DNA from: Oikopleura dioica
Taxonomy: Eukaryota; Chordata; Appendicularia; Copelata; Oikopleuridae
Reading direction: 5' to 3'
Assembly: GCA_907165135.1 (NCBI GenBank)
Contig: OU015568.1
Location: 1,372,501-1,436,500, forward strand
DNA length: 64,000 nucleotides
Shown here: one piece after another, positions 53,572 to 64,000 of the stretch
Layout: the number at the start of each line of letters is the position of its first letter
How positions within the stretch are numbered: position 1 is the stretch's first letter
Notes under the pieces: generated by a model
The model's input: only the letters and a program-made list of their open reading frames with translations
The model's database searches: none
Told to the model about the DNA's origin: nothing
Program-made: the position numbers and the translations under genes

Positions 53572-55617
53572 ATGATCGATAGAGAAACTGTCGACTTGAG
53601 TATACCTTTACCGAAGTTATCGACTGAAGACTATCTTGTTTTTACGGGTCTCCTAGCGATCTCGGTAAGATGGTATTCGGAAGTATTTTGCTAATGATAA
53701 TTTAAGGCATTTATAGGACTCTTTTACGCGTTCATAGACTCGAGGAAAAATGAAAATGAGTCGACTAACAAGTTCGATTCTGATGAAGATGCCTATCTCG
53801 TCGGCAATCGCTCTGTAAGTCCCTAACGCGACTTTACTTCTTGGTAGACAGGAAGTGAATGGCAAGACTAAGTTCATTATTCTATCTAGATGTCATCGTT
53901 TCCTGTGGCTTTATCCTTGACAGCTTCGTTTATGTCTTCAATCACCGTTATATCCACACCTGCCGAGATCTATTTCTATGGAACCATGTTTCTCTGGTTC
54001 TGTGTTTCGTATCTTCTCGTCGCTTTTCTTACCTCTCGAATCTACATGCCGTTCTTTTACCGCCAAGGATTCACAAGCACCTACCAGTATATCGAGAAAC
54101 GATTCGACAGGCAATTCAAGCTGATTCTTTGCGCTGTCTACACTTTTAACTCTGTCGTTTATGCTGGAATCGGTGAGTTACTCGATTTCATTTCCTCTTA
54201 TTGTTTTTTCCTTTAGTTGTTTATGCTCCTGCCTTCGCCATCGAAAAGGTCTGCAATGTTCCAAAGAATCAAGCGATCGCTATTATGGGAGTCGTTTGCT
54301 GCATCTATACTTCTCTGGGCGGCATCAAGGCTGTCATATGGACGGATGTTGTCCAGTATATTTCCATGTACGCCGGTTTCCTCGCGCTTATTTGGAAAGG
54401 CTGCAAAGACATGGGTGTTGATTTCATCTACAATACAGCTCTTGACAATGATCGACTTGTATTCGATGATTTTTCGATGGATCCGCGAGTGCGACATTCT
54501 GTTTTCTCGACCGTCTTTGGCGGCACTTTTGGCCTCTGGCTCGGTAATCATCAAGTTTTCTGCTAGAAACGTCAGATTTTTAGGCTTGTATGGGACGAAT
54601 CAATCGAATGTCCAAAGATACATCTGCTGCAAATCCGAGAAAACAGCAAGAAAGGCAATTTGGATGAACTCTTTTGCACTTATTGCTATAAATATTACTG
54701 CTGCTTTGACAGGATTGATAATGTTTGCTTATTATGTTGGCTGTGATCCACTATCAGGTAAATTTTTAGACATGAATAAGGAAAAAGAGTCGTTTAGCCG
54801 GTGTAATCGATAAAAAAGACCAGCTGGTGCCCTACATGGTGATGCAAAAGCTGTCAGAGTACAAGGGGCTTCCTGGCCTCTTCTTAGCTTCAGCCACTTC
54901 CGGTACACTCTCGACTGTCTCCAGCGGAATAAATGGCTTGTGCGCTGTTCTCATCGATGAACTGAAATCGAGCTTTGGTGTTGTTCGCAAAAATAGCTAT
55001 CTTTGGTCAAGAGTCATCGTCTTCATCGCTGGCGTCTTTGTCATTCTCGCCGCCTATGGCGCCGATGCTCTTGGCAACACTGTTCTTCAGGCGTCAATGA
55101 GTGTTAATGGAATCGTTGCAGGACCAACCTTGGGGTTGTTTTCTTTGGGAATGTTCTGCCCGTGGGTTTCCAAGACTCCCGCGAAAATTGGCTATTTTAC
55201 GGGACTCGGGCTTGCGATTGCTTTTTATGTGATGAGCAATCCTACTGATGAGTTTACGAAGCCATTAGAAGGTAGCAAAATTTTTTTGTTCGAATAGAAT
55301 GATCGTTATTTTTAGTGAATACGATGCAGTGTTTCAATCAATCCTCACTACCTGAATCTTCTCCTGCGTCTTACTTATCCGAAGACCAAAGTTCTTTCCA
55401 AATTTCTTACGTTTTTCTGTCGACAACAGGTCTTTTCGCCACTATTATTGCTGCTTTGATGAGTTCCTTCCTTTTCCCAATTCCTCCACAAGATCAAAGA
55501 GCGCGATCGCTCTACTCCACATTACTCTGGGACGTTCCTTACTTTGAGGCGTTCTTCTCTGACGAATCTGACTCGCAAAAAGAGAAGCTCTTTGACAGCT
55601 CATCTTCTAGTATTTGA
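53572..55617 (+). CDS. SLC5 sodium-coupled solute symporter
   Basis: Seven exons (53572-53664, 53707-53814, 53890-54172, 54217-54543, 54584-54757, 54798-55271, 55316-55617) sum to 1761 nt, 586 residues, all GT-AG. The family uses the Na+ gradient to import iodide, monocarboxylates, vitamins, choline or sugars. Seen: SSFPVALSLTASFMSSITVI (the first core helix with the Na+ site region), GFTSTYQYIEKRFDR, VYTSLGGIKAVIWTDVVQYI (rendered CCIYTSLGG here), and SGTLSTVSSGINGLCAVLID. The SLC5A6/A8/A12 branch is the best match by motif memory; the substrate cannot be told. The luminal loop near the C terminus carries CFNQSSLPES. Confidence 0.92.
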
Positions 55618-56383
55618 CTGCCTTATAATATGTATTACAGATCTGATAAATAAATCAAGTCGAATTCAGTTATCAGAGTCTGATTTTGTGCCAAATTGAG
55701 TCAAACTGATTTAGCTTGATTTAAAATTTTAGAACCCAACTACCGGTTAGCGAGCAGCCGCAGCTGTCACTTCGTGTCTAGAATTGTTCTCGCCGGTGAA
55801 TAATTAGGGGGCTTTCTTAAGATAATTATGAGGGGTTCTTAGAGGTCATTTTTCATCCCAAATACCAAAAAAAAAACGATAAATGTAAAAAAATAAATGT
55901 TTGGATTCAAGATTTTTAAAAAATCTTTTTTGTTATTATGTAATAAAATATCATGAAACGTGATTTCTACTAATTAATTACCAATTATCAATTTACCATC
56001 AAATAGATATTCTTATCCGGAAGCGCGTAAACGTAATCGACTTGTCCGAATACGATAAATCATCGAGATTTTTCTACAAAATAACTTCTCCTCATTTCGT
56101 CCACTCAGCGGATCGATCGTCCGCCGAGCGCTCAGGTGGCGCTCGCGAGCTTGGCCAAGGCTCTAGCGCGGAGGGGAAAATGCTCTAGCGCTGCTATCTT
56201 CGCGCTTTGCGCAACGTAAGCTTCTCTTGGGGAAAAATAGCACCAATGCCAATTCGAAATTAATCGACGATCATAAGTAGTAGAAACGCGATCCGTATTT
56301 TTTTATAACAAGAGATAAAGAAAACCAGAGATCCAGAAAAAAATCAAAAACGAAGACCCAGAAATCCGAAGAAAATCAAAAGA
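55618..56383. other. Gap before the isolated first exon
   Basis: AT-rich, with a GC-rich patch at about 56105-56215 (CCGCCGAGCGCTC, GCTCGCGAGC) just upstream of the next start. It could be a promoter of the gene whose first exon is at 56384. AATAAA for the SLC5 gene is at about 55649. Confidence 0.4.
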
Positions 56384-56503
56384 ATGGGCTTCGCAAAGTC
56401 GATCAAGTCGCTTTTCAAGGGAAAAGGAAAGGGATCAAAAAAGGAAGATGATCTCTTCAACCCTTATGAGAAGTCGCAAAAGGCTACGGTCGGGAGAAAT
56501 AAG
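56384..56503 (+). CDS. Probable first exon of a longer gene
   Basis: Forty in-phase codons starting MGFAKSIKSLFKGKGKGSKK and running through KEDDLFNPYEKSQKATVGRN to a GT donor (AAG then GTACAG). Gly2 suggests myristoylation, and the Lys-rich stretch suggests membrane binding by charge. No acceptor exon in phase is recognisable in the remaining 7.5 kb, so the first intron is probably very long for this genome. Family not recognised. Confidence 0.4.
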
Positions 56504-57475
56504 GTACAGTTAGCATCAGATCAATGATCTGGCAGGATGCAGGGCAGTGGCTCTTAAGAAATAATTGTCAGAGGAGTCTTCCGGAGTTGAGGAAATCGTG
56601 TGACGGGCTAAAATAATTTTTAGAAAAAAATGCTTAAAAAGCATTTTTTTATTTTTCAGACTCGAAAATTTTTTTTTGGGAGTCGAAATTGCGGAGTCGG
56701 CTCGAATAAACAAAAATTGTAATTCGACTTTTGTGATAATTTTTTTGAACTCTTATTGGCAAACCTGCCGAATGGGTTATCCTGATTGGTCTCAAATTTG
56801 ACCGAAATTTTGGTCAATCAGAATTAAGACCAATCAAATTACCGCATTTGGCCGGTTTGCCAATCAGAGTTCAAAAAAATCATCTCAAAAATCGAATTTT
56901 TTCAATAATTTTTTTTATCAACTCGAGTCTCTACCCTTAAATTGACCGAACAAAGCGTAAAACAATTTTTTCTTCCTGTTTTCTTGGGAAAATGAGTTCA
57001 TAATTAAATTTACTAATCCTCGTTGGAATTATTTTTGTTATCGTCAGGCAAAATTGGAATTTGTTTTTAATATTGGCTGAATTTGTTTTTCGATAATTTC
57101 TGGATTATTGAGTGATCAACAAAAGTCAAGAGTGCACACGTTAGAAACGATAAGCGGCATTTATTTGTATTTCGGCGACGAGAAATTGCGGCGAGTAATA
57201 GAAGTGTACAAAAAAGGGATAAGCTGGGGCGAGAATGGGGCTTAGGCGGCGCTTTTAACCTCAAATGTTTGTTCAGCGAATGATGCAACTTGGCGAGTTC
57301 TAACGACCATAAAAGGACAATCACTCGCTTTTTGACAGGAATCAATTCAAATGCTTGATTAATTAATAAGATGATGGTCAATTAAGTAACTGTACTTTCT
57401 CCGAAAAAACAGACAAAAAATTGCTGACAAATTTTTCTTCTCCAGAGTTCCGATAAATAAAAAGGTGCAAATTTA
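56504..57475. other. No gene recognised
   Basis: AT-rich sequence with no supported coding region. Two segments near 56755 and 56820 share an inverted theme around CCAATCAGA and TTGGTC, perhaps an old inverted-repeat element. Confidence 0.35.
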
Positions 57476-58079
57476 GATCATATGATTTTGTATCGAACGT
57501 TTTCGTTTATTGGATAAACTTCATCAGGATACTAAACTTAAGATGAACGAAAAAGAAACAGAGGAAAAAGAATACTTTTATGTTGAGAGAGCAGTGTGAA
57601 CTTGCTAACTGAGGAAAACAGAAAAACAAGATCAAAAAATGGCTGTTTTTAGTCGAGCGCCAAGGTGGCCCAAAACAGTGCTCGACTAAATTAAAAAGTT
57701 TTGAACTGTTTGAAATCAGATTGTTCATTTAGGGAGGGTCGATGCAGTAAAATAAGAAATTGTTCAGCGCTTCTCCTTTGACTCTCATTAGTTAGATTAG
57801 TTTGCAGAACATCAAAGTATTTTAAAGCATAGTCATTTTTTGAAAATTTGTATCGAATTTTCGGAGGATTTTTAGAGTGTTTTGGGCCACCTTGGCGCTC
57901 GACTAAAAACAGCCATTTTTTGATCTTGTTTTTCTGTTTTCCTCAGTTAGCAAGTTCACACTGCTCTCTCAACATAAAAGTATTCTTTTTCCTCTGTTTC
58001 TTTTTCGTTCATCTTAAGTTTAGTATCCTGATGAAGTTTATCCAATAAACGAAAACGTTCGATACAAAATCATATGATC
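57476..58079. mobile_element. Long inverted-repeat element, TA flanks
   Basis: Nearly perfect inverted arms of about 205 bp (57476-57680 and 57875-58079) starting GATCATATGATTTTGTATCG enclose about 195 bp. TA lies on each side (57474-57475, 58080-58081), compatible with a Tc1/mariner-type target. The mirror arms create identical frames of about 60 codons on opposite strands, which are not genes. AGGTGCAAATTTA also occurs on both outer flanks. Confidence 0.75.
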
Positions 58080-58081
58080 TA

Positions 58082-59040
58082 TTAACGAAGTCAACCCGAA
58101 AAGATATAGGTGCAAATTTATTAAAATTTTACAATAAGGGTGTCAATATCTTATTTTTTTGCTTGAATTCAAAGTTCAAAAAGAGAAGGAGCAAAAATAG
58201 TTCAATAAATTAATCCAAAATTTTGCGGAAATTGAGGACCAATCAGATTTCCAAATTTGACAGGTAGGCCAACCAGATCTATGAAAAATTTTTGGTCGAA
58301 ATCAATCTTAGCATTTTCTTGTCCAATCGAGTTGTCACCTTTTTCAAATGTCTAAAAAGCGTGAAATAAGGGTGTCAATAAGTTAATTCTCTACTTGAAT
58401 TTGTACGTGAAAAAGTGGGACAATATAATTGTTTTGTATCCTTTGAACAATTATGGATTCGGTTACAACAAATTTATAATTTGATCTAGCACAAAATAAT
58501 CAGATATATCAGAATAATCAGAATATTATACTTGACGTAGAAACGGGTTAACAACACACAAGATACCAAGTTTACAAGCGAGCCACGTATTTTGTTATTC
58601 CTTCTCCTACAAGCTGGATACACAAAGAAAGAGATAAGCGACAAAAGCTGCCAAGTTTGTGGCCATTTCAAGAGCTTAGAGTGAACTTCTACCGAACAAT
58701 TTTAACCCTAGAAGCTTAACCCATTCGTATGTAACTGTCAATCGCCTCAAACACGCGGCCAATTATTCTCAACCGCTCATTTTCTAATTCTTCAAAAAAC
58801 CCCCTTCTTCAGCAAAAAACGAGAAATGCCAGAATCCACCAAAAAGAAAATTCTCAAATTCTCTCCTCATAACAGACCGTGTTTTTTGGACCTTCTTTAA
58901 TGAGTTAATTAGTAATCTGTAAAAGGGAGGAGAAAAATTTCTTCAGAAGAGTTTTTTAGAAAAATTTTGAAAATCGTCTGAAGTGCAATTTTCAAAGTGA
59001 AGTTTTAGATGCAAATGAAATAGAGGATTATAAATAAGGG
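58082..59040. other. No gene recognised
   Basis: AT-rich, with two direct copies of a segment that begins AATAAGGGTGTCAAT (58134 and 58366) and continues with TTGAATT after about 20 nt. No coding support. Confidence 0.35.
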
Positions 59041-59187
59041 GGTGACGTCAGGAACCGACAAAAATTTTCGACAAATTTTGCGTTGGCGGCTTCTCGGCTT
59101 CTGATTGGCCAGTAAGCCGAATCTAGGCTTCTGATTGGTTGAAAATTTTAACAAAAAATTTATCGAAATTTTTTGTCGGTTCTACAC
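59041..59187. repeat. Inverted-repeat element, relative of the intron-forming copy
   Basis: Arms GTCAGGAACCGACAAAAA and (complement) TGTAGAACCGACAAAAA with CGACAAATTTTGCG inside the left arm match the element at 29972-30123. The middle carries two copies of GGCTTCTGATTGG. Its right end abuts the TTAA of the next element. Confidence 0.65.
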
Positions 59188-59191
59188 TTAA

Positions 59192-59717
59192 CCTTAGCCC
59201 GCCAAAAGTGGATTTTCTGGGGTACCCGCCAAGAACACCATATATGGTGCATCCTCTATTATAGCTCTGCACCATATTTGGTTAATCATGATTTAATTAA
59301 AAATCTTTGCTAGAAAATAATTTTATTGTTCAATAATGGTGTTCCAATGATAACACTAGAGTTCATTCAATCGAAAATTCACTCAGAGAAGTTCATAAAT
59401 TGTGGATCAGAGAAGCTGACCAGGGTTAATTTTCGGCAAAATCGCTGGGAAAAAGCTGGGGTACCCGCCAAAAACACCATATATGGTGCATCAACAATTG
59501 AAGCTCGACACCATATATGGTGCATGGACATTTCGCGAAAATAAGGGTCTACCGACGCTAAGGTCTATCAGAAACAGGCCAAAAATCCCTCAAACGATAG
59601 ATAATCGATCAAGCCGTCTCAGCGTATCCTTAATTTTCAAAAAAATTTTCAATGTCCAGCGCAGTGAACAAATACTTAACCGATTCCCGAGTTGTGGTGT
59701 ACCTTGGCGGGCTAAGG
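59192..59717. mobile_element. TTAA-flanked element with three CArG palindromes
   Basis: A 526-bp element flanked by TTAA (59188-59191, 59718-59721), ends CCTTAGCCCGCCAA and TTGGCGGGCTAAGG. CCATATATGG occurs at 59238-59247, 59477-59486 and 59511-59520, each within CACCATATATGGTG. It shares end design and palindromes with the element at 18172-18450. No transposase. Confidence 0.75.
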
Positions 59718-60463
59718 TTAAATAAAGCTGCTGTTGAAAAAAACATTTTTTTGGCCATTTTTGTTGATGGGTTAAATTAATTTAAATCATTCATCAAAGC
59801 GAAGAAACAAATACAGTCGGATGAGCCGAGCTTCATTTGCGAATAAAATCCGCATCGGTTTTATTGATCCCTCAGAACTTCCGCCTTTCGCGTTGCATTC
59901 GTTTATTTTCCCACGTGACTGGCCCCCTGACATCTCGCCACGATAATCTTCAATTTGCGGTTAATTTTGCTCCATTTCTTGTTATCTACTTTTCCCGTTT
60001 TGAGAAAGTGGTACACACACTTTGACATGATTTTAAATTGCCAATTTTTTTCGGAAAGCTAGAATCGTCAACGCCCAAATTTCGCGTTGGTTTTCGCACG
60101 TAAAATCCATTTTACTGGATTTTGGAATCAAGTCACGTGAGCCTTCGAGGCTCAATTCCGTAACAATCGACTTCGGTTTCGAAAATTGCCGGGAAGGTGG
60201 GAGAAATACGTGGTGGAAGGATTCTAGCGCTAATGCGAATTCTGACTGGTCATTGTGTTTTTCAAGCGCATGATTATTTTTGCAATTGATATATTTTCGA
60301 CGTGCCAAAAGTCTCCTTGTTTTCAATTAAGAATTAGGGAGAGGCAGCTGGCTTTCAAACTGGATTTTAAGTTTTCAGGAATTAATGATTTGACACCTTT
60401 ATTTTATTCTCAATAATAAACTTCCATTGCTGAAGTTTTTTTTATAAATTTACTGCTTTCAAT

Positions 60464-60554
60464 CGAGAAGCCGCTTGCGGCTTCGAAAACGAGGGAGATT
60501 GAGCGCGGCTTTTTCGTCATTTTTTTTTTGCTCAAAGCCGCAAGCGGCTTCTCG
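60464..60554. repeat. Small hairpin repeat, GCCGC family copy 2
   Basis: CGAGAAGCCGCTTGCGGCTT and its inverted copy bracket about 50 bp. Same palindrome as at 17047-17170. A decayed relative (GAGAAGCCGCTTGAA) starts at about 62213. Confidence 0.55.
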
Positions 60555-63500
60555 TTTTTCATTAGTCTATCTATTTAATGGGCATTCGGAATTCGCGCGA
60601 AAAACAGTCAGATGAAAATCGTGGTAGAATAAGGGTATCACAAAGTTAATTCTGGCAAAGAAACAGGATTCTTGAAGCTCAGATCCAAATACCCTGATTT
60701 CTTTGGGCGGAAAGGTAAATCTGTCCACGTTGCAAGTTTTGTCCAAGAAAGTTAACCTCAAGTTAATGTGGCAATCTAAATTTGCTTAGTTCCGGGTTTT
60801 GAATTATTCGCAAATCGGTTGCGTTGTCGTCTGTTTTGGGAGGTCGGCGGCGAAATATCATCTGCCAACATTAAAAAGGTTACCATTCTCTGTTTAGAGA
60901 GCGGCTTCTTGTTGTGACAGAGCAGCAGCACAGTTGTGGAAATTCACAACACTCTCTAATGCCAACCAGCGCCAAAACGTCCTAATAAGGGATAATAGGA
61001 GTTGACTAAACAGGTGATTTTGTGAACACCGTTAGCACATTCTTGGGATTTGATTAACATAGCAAAATAAAACACAGAATAAGCGAAAAAGTAGCTTTTT
61101 TGACTCAAAAAACTTACTCGAACCAATCAAAATCGTGCTCAAAAATTTAGTAAATCAAGAAAAATATTGATTGGCCGAGTAAATTTTGTGTTATTTTTGG
61201 TCAAAAAATCATTAATTTAATAAATTTTTGAGCATAATTTTGATTGGTTAAAAAACAATTTTTTAAACTGATAATTACAGTCTGACCTGCACCACGCTAT
61301 GTTTGATCGAAACGAAGTTATCCAATGTATCGCATCCTGTTGCCTCGATAAGTCGTGAATTACATCGTTGATAGCACCTGTAATCAACGCCTCACTATGT
61401 ATAGCCTTTTTAGGGGGGAGATAAAGGGCGGGTACTTTTAGAACTTCTTTGCTACGAGTAAGGGCGCACAACAAAGGGTTCTTCCGGCTTGGAACGTGAG
61501 TCGAACTCTTGAGAAAAAGGGGGTCAAGAAGTTGCGTCGGCGAATTAAGGGGATACGGTATCCCGGATACCCTTCAAAAACGAAGTGAATCTTAAGACAG
61601 AAAAAATGCTAAGAACGGATTGTTATAAAATATTGTTTTTGAATGAATATTTCAAATATAGAACAAGGGTATCATTATGGTTATTTTAAAAAGTTAGGCC
61701 TGGTCTCCCCTTATTCTTAATTTTAAAAAGAAATTAATTTATTATAAGTCTTCAATCAAAAATTAAAAAGCCACCGCCTCGACCAGATATCTATCATCAT
61801 TGCCACCGAGTGACATAAACCTACACCCTTTCGTTTAAACATTAGAAGGTCACCTTACAAAAAAAAAAGAAAAGCTACACTTATCCCTGGACGGACTTGC
61901 CCGTCAATTTTTAACAACTACGGTTTTGAAGATGTCGCCCATTTGCTCTACAAACTCGATCAGAGAAAAATCCAATTGGACAGCGGGGCGCAATTTTTTT
62001 CAAAATAGAATTTTTGAAAGTTGAAATTTACCAAATTAAATTCAGCTAGAGGGAGAGGGTGATCCTTAATTATATTTAGAGGATGAACTGCTGAGAGAAT
62101 TAAGGATCCGTTCAGTTACCGTTATTTTCCGACTATCCGACTTTTGTTACAAAAAAATACATTCGACTTTGTTTATCCTTGTGATACCCTTAAGAATTTT
62201 ATTTTGAAAATCGAGAAGCCGCTTGAATTTTCGACTAAAAATAGATAAGCTGCACAAAACGCGGCTTCTTCTTTTTGCTTAATTTTCAAGCATATTATTC
62301 TTAAGGGTGTCACGATCATAAAAAAATTGAAAAGATATCAATTCATTTTGTTCTTAAAAATCTTAAGAAAACTAGGAAGTGCTTTAAGGAGGTAGTCCTC
62401 GCTTTTTGCGATTTCGGCACTTTTTGAACAGCGCTCACACAAATTTGGGCTTATAAAGGAGGATGAAACTTTCAGTTTTAGAAAGGTCTATCCCAGGTCT
62501 AGAGTTGCCACTCAAGAAAAGAAAATTTAATAAATCGCGTAAGGAGCTAGAGAGCAATTTACTAGCATATCTCTGCCGAAATCGTCATTTTGACCTATTT
62601 TTGAACACGCGTAGAACCACCAAAACGCAATCGCGAATTCGAACTCTATATATTTTTAGAAAGCTTATACGCTGGTTTAAAGTTGCCATATAAGAAAATT
62701 TAAAAATTAAAAAAAATCATTTTGTAATACAATCGATCAAACCTTGAGTCTCGAGAACTTGAAAAAATGGGTTTTTGAAAGAAGGTTTATCTTATATAAC
62801 CTTTCCACAAGATATACTTTTTATCATTTTTATATTCTAGAGACCATCATCAATAAAAATAAGGCCGTAACTTTCGTTGAAAAAGTCAAAAAATTTCGAG
62901 TTTTTGAAATTTTTCATCAAAATCTCACTTTTCAAGTGCGATTTTGGGGGCTTTCCCCTGGCATTTGAAAAAACTGATCAATACAAAATTTGTAGCTCTT
63001 TTAACGAGCTTTCAGAATCTGGAAAGAAAATTTGAAAATTCCGATTTACTCAAAACCGAGGACTACCTCCTTAATACCTTAAAAAATAGAAATCCCCTCG
63101 CAGTATGATTACATAAGGGTTGGAGGATAAAATTCAAAAAGCGTGAAGATCCTTAAAATTGGAGCAAGTACGCTTGGATTAGTCCACCCGGATCAGTTTT
63201 ATAAACCCTGCCGAGCTCATATCATCGTACAGATAAACGTGAGAACGAACCTTTATTTTTTTAGAGGGACATTTTTGCTAGCGCTAGAACTCGGCTAGTC
63301 ATCAATATTCGTGCGCCGGAAGGAGTTCTTCTTGATTATAAATTTGAAAAGGAAAGAATTGATCGATCCATTTTTAGAAAAATTCATTTTAGAAAAAAGA
63401 AAGGCGCTCTTGCCTAAAATTAAACCGTCACGATAAAATTTGAACAAGAAAATGGGTGGGTTCAGTCAAGGCAAAGATAAGATAATAATTTTGCTTTATG

Positions 63501-63756
63501 AAATGGTACGCGTAGTGGTTTTATGCAAGCATTGGTTGAATATTTCTAAAAATACAAAATTCTCACAGGAATTTCTAAAAAGTCTGTAAATGATGTGCGC
63601 TGGTTGACCACGGAACCACGTGGATTCGCATATTCACGGTTTTGAAATGTGAATATTTTTTCTCATTTTGATGAATTGAAAAAATGAGTTAACATTTTCT
63701 CGGGCAAAAATTTTTTTGGATTTTTCATTCAAAATTGAGCCTCCATTTTTTGGGTT
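60555..63756. other. Gene-poor stretch
   Basis: About 3.2 kb without a recognisable gene or RNA. Frames at 61217-61474, 62463-62693 and 62744-62968 are AT-rich and unsupported. A palindromic pair GTGATACCCTTAAGAAT / ATTCTTAAGGGTGTCAC spans 62181-62313. It could be intron or regulatory sequence of the gene starting at 56384. Confidence 0.35.
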
Positions 63757-63820
63757 TCGTCAAGAACCGACAAAAAATTTCGACATTTATCGAATTTTTT
63801 GCGGTTCCTCAAACCTCCCT
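63757..63820. repeat. Short copy of the AACCGACAAAAA element
   Basis: GTCAAGAACCGACAAAAAAT followed closely by the inverted ATTTTTTGCGGTTCCTCAAA: a deleted, about 64-bp form of the family at 29972-30123 and 59041-59187. Confidence 0.55.
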
Positions 63821-64000
63821 CTATTTTTTGCTTCTTTAAAATTTTCTGTTTAAAACAAAACATCCCTGAACCCGAAAAAAACTTCCAGCTTTGAAAATCC
63901 GCGAAAAGATCCGTTCTAAAATTATAACTTCGCCCGAAAGCCTTACGTGATTCCCCCCAAAGTAGCAACAAATGGATCATATTTACTCCGTATTGTCTGG

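Noticed and set aside
57507-58048. Paired frames of 66-73 codons with the same C-terminal sequence on both strands
   Set aside because: An artefact of the 205-bp inverted arms of one mobile element.

Overview
This window is almost certainly from a larvacean tunicate (Oikopleura dioica or a close relative). The genes are animal genes: CATSPER3, SLC4A11, EXT2, WDR11, SAAL1, an ADP/ATP carrier. They are packed tightly on both strands and cut by very small introns, mostly 40-60 nt. Several introns in conserved genes fit only if they start with GA instead of GT (GA-AG). Unusually frequent GA-AG introns are, from memory, a reported feature of this lineage. All gene models below were spliced by hand; wherever exon lengths are summed, they give an intact frame unless stated.

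Layout. 1-5 kb: sparse, with two small minus-strand genes and a 0.5-kb non-autonomous transposon. 5-17 kb: conserved housekeeping block with WDR11 (-), an isocitrate dehydrogenase (+), EXT2 (-, whose stop codon overlaps that of the dehydrogenase) and the mitochondrial ADP/ATP carrier (-). 17-26 kb: MTHFS (+), an ankyrin-repeat gene (-), an intronless orphan (+) and two secreted cysteine-rich proteins, then a tRNA-Asp. 26.8-33.7 kb: a cysteine-rich and kelch-like secreted gene region swollen by mobile elements and a 56-bp satellite. 34-44 kb: a four-pass membrane protein, an unknown basic protein, SLC4A11, a CUB protein, a lipocalin and CATSPER3. 44-52 kb (mostly -): an SLC17-type transporter, SAAL1, a small membrane protein, a second kelch-like gene that is a paralogue of the first, and an O-fucosyltransferase-like enzyme. 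52.5-56.5 kb: a small secreted basic peptide, an SLC5 symporter and a lone first exon. 56.5-64 kb: about 7.5 kb with no recognisable gene but several transposon remnants, which is striking in so compact a genome.

The genes do not form one pathway; most are unrelated neighbours. The most unusual theme is the interplay of introns and small mobile elements. Five introns in conserved genes are GA-AG. Short TTAA-flanked elements sit inside introns of WDR11 and EXT2. One 152-bp element with an 8-bp target duplication supplies the splice donor of the intron it occupies. Two TTAA elements carry five perfect CCATATATGG palindromes, which match the CArG box.
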